From positions 1-5,263 of the forward strand of contig JASJBY010000350.1 in NCBI GenBank assembly GCA_030066245.1: 5,263 nucleotides of DNA. The letters run 5' to 3'. This document shows positions 1 through 5,263 of the stretch, one piece after another. Each line of letters begins with the position of its first letter. Position 1 is the stretch's first letter. The notes under the pieces were generated by a model. The model did not search any database. It had not been told where the DNA came from and was given only the letters and a program-made list of their open reading frames with translations. The stretch comes from Gammaproteobacteria bacterium (GTDB taxonomy: Bacteria; Pseudomonadota; Gammaproteobacteria; JAABTG01). The position numbers and the translations under genes are program-made.

Positions 1-894
1 CTCCGGCCAATCCTGGCGCGCCACGTAGAGAACCGGCAGACCGTGACAGGCGGCCTCGACGAAGGTACCGTAGCCTGGCTTCGCTATGAGGATGTCGCTG
101 GACGCCATAATGTCGACAAAGGACATGTCGAGTTTCTCCAGGGGGCTGCAGTCGCGACGGTCCACCTGCCAGTCGCTCGGCACCAGCCACCGGGTGTGGG
201 GGAGCACCGGCCAGTGTTCTATGGGAAACCGCGTCGCCACGCCTCCCAGCCCGACGAGCACAAGCCGTTCGTGCGCTCCCATGCCCAGGCGCTCAACCAG
301 CTCGGCACGCCGCTGCGTACCCCTTTGGGCAACCGGACCGATGGACATCCGCCGCGGCAGGTTCTCCATGGGCATGTGAGGGCTGAGCTGAAGGAATAGA
401 TCGGCGCTGGCGTAGCTCTGCAGCATGTGCTCGTGGATGCGGCCGCTGCCCGGGAGCCCGGAGCAGTAGTGATGATATACGTCCGCCCAGTTCAGAGAAC
501 ACATGGCTACCGCCGGTATCCGGGCCAGGGACGCGGCGGCGAGGGTGAGATAGGGGATGTTCGCCAGCACCAGGTCCGGCGAAAGGCTTTCCAGCTCGCG
601 TGCCTCGCGGGTGACAGTGTTCTCCCAGCCGCGATGGAAGCGCCGGTGCGCTCCCGCGCTCTCCGCGGCGAGCACATCCAGTGCCGAGGCCATCGACATC
701 CCCACGTCCTTTGCAGCGGCCATCACTGTGAGGTCGTTTCCGAGCCTGTGTCGCAAAACCGGTTTCGGCAGGGCTGTGCGGACAGTCAAGCGCAGACCCT
801 CCACTCGGGCACGCAAGGCTCCCAGCACGGGAGCCACTTGAGCCAGGTGACCAAACCCGTGGAAGGAGATATCAACGACCAGATGTGGTGCCAT
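1..894 (-). CDS. GT-B type glycosyltransferase-like protein, C-terminus cut off by the window edge
   Basis: The minus strand is open for 298 codons from ATG at 894-892 to the window edge; an in-frame TGA lies directly before this ATG, so no earlier start is possible. The N-terminus has a hydrophobic strand followed by HGFGH (residues 12-16), the glycine-rich loop that opens UDP-glycosyltransferase and MurG-like folds. Residues 272-277 (KPGYGT), followed by an EAACHGLPVLYV segment, match the sugar-nucleotide donor-binding part of the C-terminal domain. From memory, both ends also resemble the glycosyltransferase-like N-terminal domain of plant L-arabinokinase. Neither donor nor acceptor can be told from the sequence. 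No signal peptide is evident, so it is probably cytoplasmic or peripheral. The gene is divergent from exbB. A weak AAGGAG lies about 22 nt before the ATG, too far for a normal Shine-Dalgarno, and nothing better is visible. Fold assignment is fairly sure; substrate is unknown. Confidence 0.8.
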   Translation of the reverse strand, partial: MAPHLVVDISFHGFGHLAQVAPVLGALRARVEGLRLTVRTALPKPVLRHRLGNDLTVMAAAKDVGMSMASALDVLAAESAGAHRRFHRGWENTVTREARELESLSPDLVLANIPYLTLAAASLARIPAVAMCSLNWADVYHHYCSGLPGSGRIHEHMLQSYASADLFLQLSPHMPMENLPRRMSIGPVAQRGTQRRAELVERLGMGAHERLVLVGLGGVATRFPIEHWPVLPHTRWLVPSDWQVDRRDCSPLEKLDMSFVDIMASSDILIAKPGYGTFVEAACHGLPVLYVARQDWPE

Positions 895-1071
895 TCACCG
901 TTGCCGTGCTGCGCTGCTCCTTATTGGAGCATAGATGCATCGTCACTTGTTGACCTCGCGTTTGTGCCTGCCTCACTGACGGGCTCACTCCCGGAGCGGG
1001 TGCGGGCTTTCCGCCCTGATTGGCCTTTGCTACATTAGCGCCGGCTCGTTTCTGAAGGAGGAAATTTCAGG
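895..1071. other. Divergent intergenic region with two short GC-rich hairpins
   Basis: This 177-bp gap separates the minus-strand glycosyltransferase-like gene from exbB and must hold promoters for both. Visible structure: the palindrome GATGCATC at 934-941, a small hairpin CCCG/CGGG at 990-1000 with a 3-nt loop, and a second at 1002-1014 (GCGG/CCGC, or alternatively GGGC/GCCC at 1004-1016). A weak sigma70-like pair reads toward exbB: TTTCCG at 1008-1013, a 17-bp spacer, then TACATT at 1031-1036. It matches consensus poorly and is only a candidate. No convincing promoter was found for the minus strand, and no RNA gene is recognisable. Confidence 0.35.
1055..1061 (+). promoter_or_regulatory. 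Strong Shine-Dalgarno AAGGAGG fixing the GTG start of exbB
   Basis: AAGGAGG ends 10 nt before GTG at 1072-1074. It is the strongest ribosome binding site in the window. It decides that exbB starts at GTG, giving the N-terminus MLELIKAGGW that is typical of this ExbB subgroup, rather than at a later ATG. Confidence 0.8.
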
Positions 1072-1704
1072 GTGCTAGAACTGATCAAGGCTGGCGGCTG
1101 GCTGATGCTGCCTCTGCTTCTCTGCTCCGTGATTGCCATGGCCATCATCGCGGAGCGGTTCTGGACGCTGCAGAAGAAGCGTATCGCACCCAATGGTCTG
1201 GTACTCCAGGCATGGCAGTGGGCCAAGCAGGGCAAGCTCAGCAAGAAGCAGGTTCAGAGCCTTCGCGATGGCTCGCCGCTGGGTCGGGTACTTGCCGCGG
1301 GACTCGTCAACCTGGGCCACGACCGGGAAATCATGAAAGAAAGCATCGAGGACGTGGGGCGACACGTGGTGCACGAGCTGGAACGCTATCTCAACACGCT
1401 GGGGACGATCGCCTCCATCGCGCCCCTGCTGGGCCTGCTCGGCACGGTAATCGGCATGATCAAAGTCTTTGCGGTTATCACCACGCAAGGGGTGGGTGAT
1501 GCGGGCGTGCTGGCCGGCGGTATATCCGAGGCCCTGATCACCACGGCGACCGGCCTCACGGTGGCCATTCCAAGCGTCATGTTCTACCGATATTTTCGGG
1601 GGCGAGTGGACGAGCTGGTGCTCACCATGGAACAGGAAGCTCTCAAGATGGTGGAAGTCCTCCACGGCGAACGGGAGCACGATACACCCGGAGGACCGGC
1701 ATGA
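1072..1704 (+). CDS. exbB: ExbB/TolQ/MotA-family proton channel subunit
   Basis: ExbB forms the pentameric inner-membrane proton channel that, with ExbD, converts proton motive force into work on TonB or similar partners. The 210-residue protein has three membrane segments: about residues 10-30, 108-135 and 148-172, with a cytoplasmic stretch between the first two, as in the family. Family residues are visible: Pro118 and Thr125 in the second segment (APLLGLLGTV) and Glu153 and Thr158 in the third (ISEALITTATGL), corresponding to the channel-lining positions of E. coli ExbB. The length fits the short ExbB2-type proteins encoded beside lpxK in pseudomonads. It starts at GTG behind a strong Shine-Dalgarno and its stop overlaps the exbD start as ATGA, so the two are translationally coupled. 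No tonB is present in the window, so the energised partner is unknown. Confidence 0.93.
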   Translation: MLELIKAGGWLMLPLLLCSVIAMAIIAERFWTLQKKRIAPNGLVLQAWQWAKQGKLSKKQVQSLRDGSPLGRVLAAGLVNLGHDREIMKESIEDVGRHVVHELERYLNTLGTIASIAPLLGLLGTVIGMIKVFAVITTQGVGDAGVLAGGISEALITTATGLTVAIPSVMFYRYFRGRVDELVLTMEQEALKMVEVLHGEREHDTPGGPA

Positions 1705-2126
1705 GGCTCAGTCGCCGCCGCGATGATTCACCCGACATCACGCTCACGCCACTCATCGACGTGGTCTTCCTGCTGCTCATTTTTTTTATGGTATCCACCA
1801 CGTTCAGTCAACACGCACAGCTCGAGATCGAGCTGCCGGACGCCAGCACCCAGGCAGAGCAGGAGCCACCGCAAAGTATCGAGATAGCCATCGACGTGAA
1901 GGGCCGCTACTACGTGGACGGCCGGCAGCTGGTGAACTCTCAGCTGGAGACGCTGAAACAGGCCATGCGAAAGGCGGCGGGGGAACAGGAAACGCCCGTC
2001 ATCGTCCTCAGCGCCGACGCGAACACGCCACACCAGTCGGTGGTGACTGCCATGGATGCAGCCCGCCAGCTGGGTTTCACGCAGCTGAGCTTCGCGACCA
2101 ACTCGGCTGAAGCCGAGGCCCCGTAG
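1701..2126 (+). CDS. exbD: ExbD/TolR-family proton channel subunit
   Basis: ExbD is the single-span partner whose dimer sits inside the ExbB pentamer and carries protons on a membrane aspartate. The 141-residue protein shows the family order: a short basic cytoplasmic N-terminus (RLSRRR), one membrane helix at about residues 18-36 beginning LTPLIDVVFLLL, then a periplasmic domain. Asp20 is the conserved protonatable residue (Asp25 in E. coli ExbD). The end of the periplasmic domain, with VIVLSAD near 100-106 and the following AMDAARQLGF, is typical of ExbD/TolR. The start overlaps the exbB stop (ATGA). The gene ends with TAG at 2124-2126, and the downstream LpxK-coding sequence continues in the same frame after this single stop, which is unusual. 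Confidence 0.93.
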   Translation: MRLSRRRDDSPDITLTPLIDVVFLLLIFFMVSTTFSQHAQLEIELPDASTQAEQEPPQSIEIAIDVKGRYYVDGRQLVNSQLETLKQAMRKAAGEQETPVIVLSADANTPHQSVVTAMDAARQLGFTQLSFATNSAEAEAP

Positions 2127-2147
2127 TCATTACCCTGGACCGGACAC

Positions 2148-3182
2148 CTGCACGCACCGATACTTAACCGAGCGCTGCAACAGATCTGGTATGGAGGGCA
2201 TTCCCTTGCCTGGCTTCTGGCACCCTTGTCATGGTTGTATTGCGCCACCGTGGGTGCACGCCGCCTCGCCTACGAGCAAGGAATCGCCAGGGTGCACCGT
2301 ATCGGTTTGCCGGTCATCGTTGTCGGGAATCTGACGGTAGGCGGCAGCGGTAAGACCCCCCTGGTCCTCTGGATCTGCCGTTACCTGAGAGACCAGGGAT
2401 ATCGACCGGGGGTCGCCGCCCGGGGATACGGCGGCACAGCGGCAAAATGGCCTCAGCAGGTGCGAGCGGACAGTGACGCCGACAGTGTCGGCGACGAACC
2501 GATTGTCGTCGCGCGCCGCAGCGCCTGTCCTGTCGCGGTGGGACCCCGCCGGGTCGAGGTGGTCGAGGCCCTGATGCGACACACCGAGTGCGACGTGATC
2601 GTGTGTGATGACGGGATTCAACACCTGGCCCTTGCCAGGGACGTGGAGATCGCGGTGGTTGACGGCGTGCGCGGCTTCGGCAGCGGCAGGTGCCTGCCGG
2701 CAGGCCCGCTGCGCGAGCCGGCTTCACGCCTGCGGCGCATGGATCTGATCGTTGCCTACGGGCAAAGGCGCACGGGCGCTTTCAACATGCGTTACCAGGC
2801 ATTGGAACCGCGCAGGCTGTCGGACGACAGGGAAGCACCGGCGGCCGATTTTGCAGGGGTACCTGTCCATGCGGTGGCCGGCATAGGAGACCCGGCGCGC
2901 TTCTTCACACAGCTGCGCGGCCTGGGGCTGGATATCATCGAGCATCCCTTCCCCGACCACTACCGTTATCGAGAGTCCGATGTGGACTTCGGCGACGAGT
3001 TGCCGGTGATAATGACTGAGAAGGACGCCGTGAAGTGCCGGCGATTTGCACGACCGAATCAATGGTATTTGCCGGTCGATGCCAAGCTGCCCGCACAGTT
3101 CGGCCGGCGTCTGCTGACCTTGTTACGGGAGAAAACCGATGGACAAGAAACTGCTCGACATTCTCGTTTGTCCGGTCTGTAA
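2148..3182 (+). CDS. lpxK: Tetraacyldisaccharide 4'-kinase (lipid A 4'-kinase); start codon non-canonical and uncertain
   Basis: LpxK phosphorylates the 4' position of tetraacyldisaccharide-1-phosphate to give lipid IVA, at the cytoplasmic face of the inner membrane, using ATP and Mg2+. Visible motifs are the Walker A loop GNLTVGGSGKTP (GGSGKT at 2340-2357), GDEP after SVG, the DDGIQH motif from 2607, FGSGRCLPAGPLREP, and the C-terminal MTEKDAVKC followed by WYLPVDA. The start is a problem. The family N-terminus (IWYGGHSLAWLLAPLSWLY, 2184-2240) begins upstream of TTG 2226, the first ATG, GTG or TTG in frame, and removing it would delete the membrane-associated helix. I give CTG 2148 (344 residues, GGA 8 nt upstream) as a provisional start; ATA 2160 (340 residues) and CTG 2175 (335) also fit, against about 328 in E. 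coli. TTG 2226 gives 318. Function is near certain; the start is not. Confidence 0.9.
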   Translation: MHAPILNRALQQIWYGGHSLAWLLAPLSWLYCATVGARRLAYEQGIARVHRIGLPVIVVGNLTVGGSGKTPLVLWICRYLRDQGYRPGVAARGYGGTAAKWPQQVRADSDADSVGDEPIVVARRSACPVAVGPRRVEVVEALMRHTECDVIVCDDGIQHLALARDVEIAVVDGVRGFGSGRCLPAGPLREPASRLRRMDLIVAYGQRRTGAFNMRYQALEPRRLSDDREAPAADFAGVPVHAVAGIGDPARFFTQLRGLGLDIIEHPFPDHYRYRESDVDFGDELPVIMTEKDAVKCRRFARPNQWYLPVDAKLPAQFGRRLLTLLREKTDGQETARHSRLSGL

Positions 3183-3321
3183 GGGCCCACTGACCTACGA
3201 GAAGACGGCGCAGGAACTGACCTGTTTTGGCTGTCGCCTGGCGTATCCCATCCGGGACGACATTCCGGTCATGCTTGAAGACGAGGCCCGAAAGCTGAAC
3301 CCTGACGAATCCAGAAGCTGA
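3139..3321 (+). CDS. ycaR: Trm112/YcaR (UPF0434) family small zinc-ribbon protein
   Basis: This 60-residue protein begins MDKKLLDILVCPVCKGPL and has the family pattern AYPIRDDIPVMLEDEARKL, matching the YcaR/Trm112-like proteins that sit between lpxK and kdsB in many proteobacteria. Cysteines at 11, 14, 29 and 32 form two CX2C pairs, a complete four-cysteine zinc site; E. coli YcaR, as I recall it, keeps only the first pair intact. Eukaryotic and archaeal Trm112 activates methyltransferases, but the bacterial role is not established, so I assign only the family. GGAG at 3128-3131 lies 7 nt before the ATG, supporting this start inside the end of lpxK with a 44-bp overlap in another frame. Its TGA is 6 bp before the kdsB ATG, so it is cotranscribed and probably coupled. 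Confidence 0.9.
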   Translation: MDKKLLDILVCPVCKGPLTYEKTAQELTCFGCRLAYPIRDDIPVMLEDEARKLNPDESRS

Positions 3322-3327
3322 GGCCGT

Positions 3328-4113
3328 ATGAGCGAAGGCAGGCAAGCGGACTTCGCCGTCATCATTCCGGCACGTTTCGATTCAAGCCGACTTCCGGGGA
3401 AGGTCCTCGCGGACATCGGCGGCCAACCCATGGTGCAACATGTGTACCGGCGGGCGGTGCAAAGCGGCGCAACCAGTGTCGTGGTGGCGACAGATGACCA
3501 GCGAGTTCAGGCAGCCTGTGAAGGCTTCGGGGCGAGGGTCGTCTTGACGGCGGCTTCCCATCGCACCGGAACGGATCGTCTGGCCGAAGCAGCGGCCAGC
3601 TTGGCGTATCCAGCCGAACGGATCGTCGTCAATGTCCAGGGGGACGAGCCATTGCTGCCACCGGCCCTCATCCGGCAGGTCGCGAAAAACCTGGCAGCTC
3701 ATTCGGACGCCGATGTCGCCACCCTGTGCCAACGGGTGACTCATCACGACGAGCTGTTCGACCCCCATGTGGTAAAAGTCGTCTCGGACAGGGAAGGCTA
3801 CGCCCTGTATTTCAGCCGCGCACCGATCCCCTGGCACAGGGACGAGTTCATGGCCGATCAGGTCTCGCTGCCGGCCGATTCCATGCATTTTCGGCACATA
3901 GGGCTATATGCCTATCGTGTCGCCTATCTGGAGTATTTCGCGACCCACGAACCATGTGCCCTCGAGCTCGCAGAGTCCCTGGAGCAGCTACGTGCTCTGT
4001 TTGGGGGTCATCGAATTCACGTGGCCGAGGCCACGGAGCCACCGGGCCACGGGGTCGACACACCGGCTGATCTGGCGCGAGTGCGGCAGCTGCTGCCCGA
4101 GTCAGGGCTCTGA
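3328..4113 (+). CDS. kdsB: 3-deoxy-manno-octulosonate cytidylyltransferase (CMP-Kdo synthetase)
   Basis: KdsB is the cytoplasmic enzyme that joins Kdo to CMP from CTP, giving the activated sugar that WaaA transfers to lipid IVA, the product of LpxK encoded just upstream. The 261-residue length fits the family. Motifs in order: IIPARFDSSRLPGK (residues 12-25, nucleotide-binding loop), SHRTGTDRLAE (77-87), NVQGDEP (102-108, with metal-binding Asp106), YFSRAPIPW (161-169), HIGLYAYR (190-197), LEQLRAL (218-224) and GVDTPADL (242-249, with a second metal-ligand Asp244). GAGG overlapping the previous stop lies 4 nt before the ATG; spacing is short, but the protein begins at the expected place. It is the last gene of the plus-strand run; no clear terminator lies in the 15 bp before the convergent gene. 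Confidence 0.97.
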   Translation: MSEGRQADFAVIIPARFDSSRLPGKVLADIGGQPMVQHVYRRAVQSGATSVVVATDDQRVQAACEGFGARVVLTAASHRTGTDRLAEAAASLAYPAERIVVNVQGDEPLLPPALIRQVAKNLAAHSDADVATLCQRVTHHDELFDPHVVKVVSDREGYALYFSRAPIPWHRDEFMADQVSLPADSMHFRHIGLYAYRVAYLEYFATHEPCALELAESLEQLRALFGGHRIHVAEATEPPGHGVDTPADLARVRQLLPESGL

Positions 4114-4128
4114 ACCATAGCGCGACAG

Positions 4129-4407
4129 CTACCGCCGCCGGGCGCCTTCCACTTTCAGCCCTCTGAGCTCGGGGTTTAAATGCTGCCCGTCGTTCGTCAG
4201 CAGGGGGATGCTGAGGCGTTGGGGAACCCGTCGATGCCCCTCACCGTACTGGCTTCCCTGAACGACACGGCGCTTGAGACTCTCGAGAACCAGAGTGGGC
4301 CCATCATCCAGCACCTCGACAATCTCCCACACATCCTCAAGATAACGCACGCGCGCGCCGCTCAATTGACGTAACTGGCTGAGCGCGCTGGATAAGTCGT
4401 CGGTCAC
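4129..4407 (-). CDS. Uncharacterised 92-residue protein, possible small beta-barrel fold
   Basis: The frame runs from GTG 4407-4405 to TAG 4131-4129. I do not recognise a named family. Residues about 3-15 could form a helix (LSSALSQLRQL). The middle alternates hydrophobic residues as in short beta strands: ARVRYLEDVWEIVEVLDDG, then TLVLES, then VPQRLSIPLL. This suggests a small SH3-like barrel, which is inference from pattern only. There is no signal peptide, membrane segment or cysteine pair. The composition is that of a real folded protein, and no comparable plus-strand gene competes; the plus-strand frame at 4180-4374 looks like a shadow. No good Shine-Dalgarno precedes the GTG, and no ATG, GTG or TTG lies in frame just upstream. 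It ends 15 bp from kdsB in convergent orientation and is divergent from the phosphatase gene. Its job is unknown. Confidence 0.7.
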   Translation of the reverse strand: MTDDLSSALSQLRQLSGARVRYLEDVWEIVEVLDDGPTLVLESLKRRVVQGSQYGEGHRRVPQRLSIPLLTNDGQHLNPELRGLKVEGARRR

Positions 4408-4578
4408 TTTGGCACGGGTTCTAACGCTTGGAAAACGGACTTGAAACAGGTGTCTAAATTAGTCGTTGGAATCCCGATGAGCAAGAAGTCGCAGGGCTTT
4501 TGCGGCTGCTCGGGCGTGCATTTCCTTTGCTCGCACTGGCGTATATGATTCGACGACGACGTATGGCTGGAGCTGGCG
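4408..4578. promoter_or_regulatory. Divergent intergenic region with bulged inverted repeat and a candidate -10 box
   Basis: This 171-bp gap must hold start signals for the minus-strand small gene and the phosphatase gene. A bulged inverted repeat is visible: CCCGA at 4473-4477 pairs with TCGGG at 4510-4514, GCA at 4481-4483 pairs with TGC at 4507-4509, and an inner CGCA/TGCG stem spans 4490-4504. TATGAT at 4544-4549 (within TATATGAT) is a fair sigma70 -10 for the phosphatase gene, but no good -35 is seen 16-18 bp upstream. GGAG at 4569-4572 lies 6 nt before the phosphatase ATG and is its ribosome binding site. The DNA is more AT-rich than the flanking genes. No RNA gene is recognised. Confidence 0.3.
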
Positions 4579-5064
4579 ATGGTTAAGGTTCTGTTCGTCT
4601 GCATGGGCAACATCTGCCGTTCACCGACAGCGCAGGGGGTGTTCTCCCAGGAAGTGCAGGCAAGGGGGCTTCAGGAGCAGATCTCAGTGGACTCCGCGGG
4701 AACCCATGCCTATCACGTGGGCGAGCCACCGGACGCGCGGGCACGACATGCGGCTGCCGGCCGCAAAATCGACCTCAACCCGTTGCGGGCTCGACAGGTA
4801 GAGACAACTGACTTCGAGAGATTCGACTACATTCTCGCCATGGATAGAGAGAACCTCGACTCGCTGCTGGCACTGTGCCCTGGCCCGGTCAACGGCAAGG
4901 TCAAGCTTTTCATGGAATTTGCACCCGAGCTGGCGGAGAACGAAGTGCCGGACCCGTACTGGGGCGGTGCCAGGGGATTCGAACGGGTCCTCGACATGAC
5001 GGAAGCCGCATCTCGTGGTCTATTGGACTATATCAAGAAGCATGACCTCGGATTGCGCGACTGA
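4579..5064 (+). CDS. Low-molecular-weight protein tyrosine phosphatase
   Basis: This cytoplasmic phosphatase removes phosphate from protein tyrosine through a cysteine-phosphate intermediate. The N-terminus carries the CX5R(S/T) loop: Cys8, Arg14 and Ser15 within VCMGNICRSP. The general acid is Asp125 in VPDPYWGG, the DPY motif near the C-terminus. DSAGTHAYHVGEPPDARA at about 38-55 is also characteristic. At 161 residues it has the usual family length and appears complete. GGAG lies 6 nt upstream of ATG. In the related Pseudomonas cluster the homologue directly follows kdsB and precedes murB. Here a minus-strand gene separates it from kdsB, so it probably has its own promoter, and no murB start is visible in the 199 bp after it. 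Its substrate is unknown: no tyrosine kinase or capsule export gene is present to link it to a Wzb-type role. Confidence 0.93.
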   Translation: MVKVLFVCMGNICRSPTAQGVFSQEVQARGLQEQISVDSAGTHAYHVGEPPDARARHAAAGRKIDLNPLRARQVETTDFERFDYILAMDRENLDSLLALCPGPVNGKVKLFMEFAPELAENEVPDPYWGGARGFERVLDMTEAASRGLLDYIKKHDLGLRD

Positions 5065-5263
5065 GCAGCTCGTCGAGCCAGCAGACCCATGAGCAGGATA
5101 GCCATCATCAACTCCGGGCCGGACAGCCCCACTAGTTAGCCCGGATTTCTCACCAGGCGGACCTTGGAACGCAGATTATGTTGGCAAACTCAACGCATTG
5201 GCTACACCAAGCCGGTCTTCCTGATAAACAAGCCGTCCTATTCGGTTCTTGGCCCACTCTGGC
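5065..5263. other. Right-hand 199 bp, no supported gene
   Basis: No confident coding region is seen. Short frames exist on both strands: a plus-strand 16-codon frame at 5089-5139, a plus-strand frame from ATG 5179 open to the edge, a minus-strand frame entering from the edge and stopping at 5178-5176, and a minus-strand frame from 5135 to 5028. None can be assigned. Visible structure is a small hairpin GCTC/GAGC at 5068-5078 and the larger hairpin listed separately. Base composition of the last 100 bp is less GC-rich than the genes to the left. Confidence 0.4.
5113..5151 (+). terminator. Candidate intrinsic terminator downstream of the phosphatase gene
   Basis: TCCGGGC at 5113-5119 is a perfect 7-bp inverted repeat of GCCCGGA at 5139-5145, with a 19-nt loop, followed by TTTCTC. 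It lies 48 bp after the phosphatase stop, where a terminator would be expected. The loop is long and the T-run is broken, so termination would be weak. The right arm also resembles an insertion-sequence end, which is an alternative reading. Confidence 0.3.

Noticed and set aside
950..978. TTGACC at 950-955 as a -35 box
   Set aside because: The position 17 bp downstream reads TCACTG, which is not a plausible -10.
427..1038. Long plus-strand open frame opposite the glycosyltransferase-like gene
   Set aside because: Its translation is rich in Arg, His, Gln and Ser without hydrophobic core or motifs, and over 427-894 it lies antisense to a frame with clear GT-B motifs. It is a high-GC shadow.
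1075..1680. Minus-strand 201-codon frame across exbB
   Set aside because: It is exactly antisense to a well-supported exbB and has shadow-like composition rich in His, Arg and Gln.
4104..4162. AGGGCT/AGCCCT inverted repeat spanning the kdsB and small-gene stops as a bidirectional terminator
   Set aside because: Only 6 bp of pairing across a 47-nt loop and no T-run on either side.
4180..4374. Plus-strand 64-codon frame opposite the small minus-strand gene
   Set aside because: No recognisable ribosome binding site or domain; the minus-strand protein has better strand-like hydrophobic patterning and covers nearly the whole gap. I cannot fully exclude the plus frame.
5179..5263. Plus-strand frame from ATG 5179 open to the right edge
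   Set aside because: Only 28 codons are visible, no clear Shine-Dalgarno precedes it and the residues match nothing I know; the opposite strand has a comparable open frame.

Overview
The window is 5.3 kb of GC-rich, gene-dense bacterial chromosome. It looks like a Gammaproteobacterium, because the order exbB, exbD, lpxK, Trm112/YcaR-family, kdsB and low-molecular-weight phosphotyrosine phosphatase is, as I recall it, the arrangement found in Pseudomonas and relatives, and because LpxK and KdsB show a Gram-negative envelope. I cannot name a genus. The genes look intact and conserved, so this is mostly housekeeping rather than accessory DNA.

Layout. Positions 1-894 (minus) hold the N-terminal 298 codons of a GT-B glycosyltransferase-like protein that runs off the left edge. 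A 177-bp divergent gap follows. Five plus-strand genes then form a tight run: exbB (1072-1704) and exbD (1701-2126, ATGA overlap), lpxK (about 2148-3182), a small zinc-ribbon Trm112-family protein (3139-3321, overlapping lpxK by 44 bp) and kdsB (3328-4113). A 92-residue protein of unknown function lies on the minus strand (4129-4407), converging on kdsB. After a 171-bp divergent gap comes the phosphatase gene (4579-5064, plus). The last 199 bp hold a terminator-like hairpin and no gene I can support.

How they fit together. ExbB and ExbD would form an inner-membrane proton-driven motor that energises envelope or outer-membrane processes. LpxK adds the 4'-phosphate to lipid A. KdsB activates Kdo for transfer onto the lipid A precursor. 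The run is therefore an outer-membrane biogenesis operon. The small zinc protein is the usual passenger between lpxK and kdsB.

The most notable anomaly is the lpxK start. Conserved N-terminal LpxK sequence is encoded upstream of the first ATG, GTG or TTG in frame, and that reading frame is continuous with exbD apart from one TAG. Lesser points are the unrecognised convergent small gene and, at the right edge, a hairpin whose arm resembles an insertion-sequence end. I found no convincing new multi-gene system.
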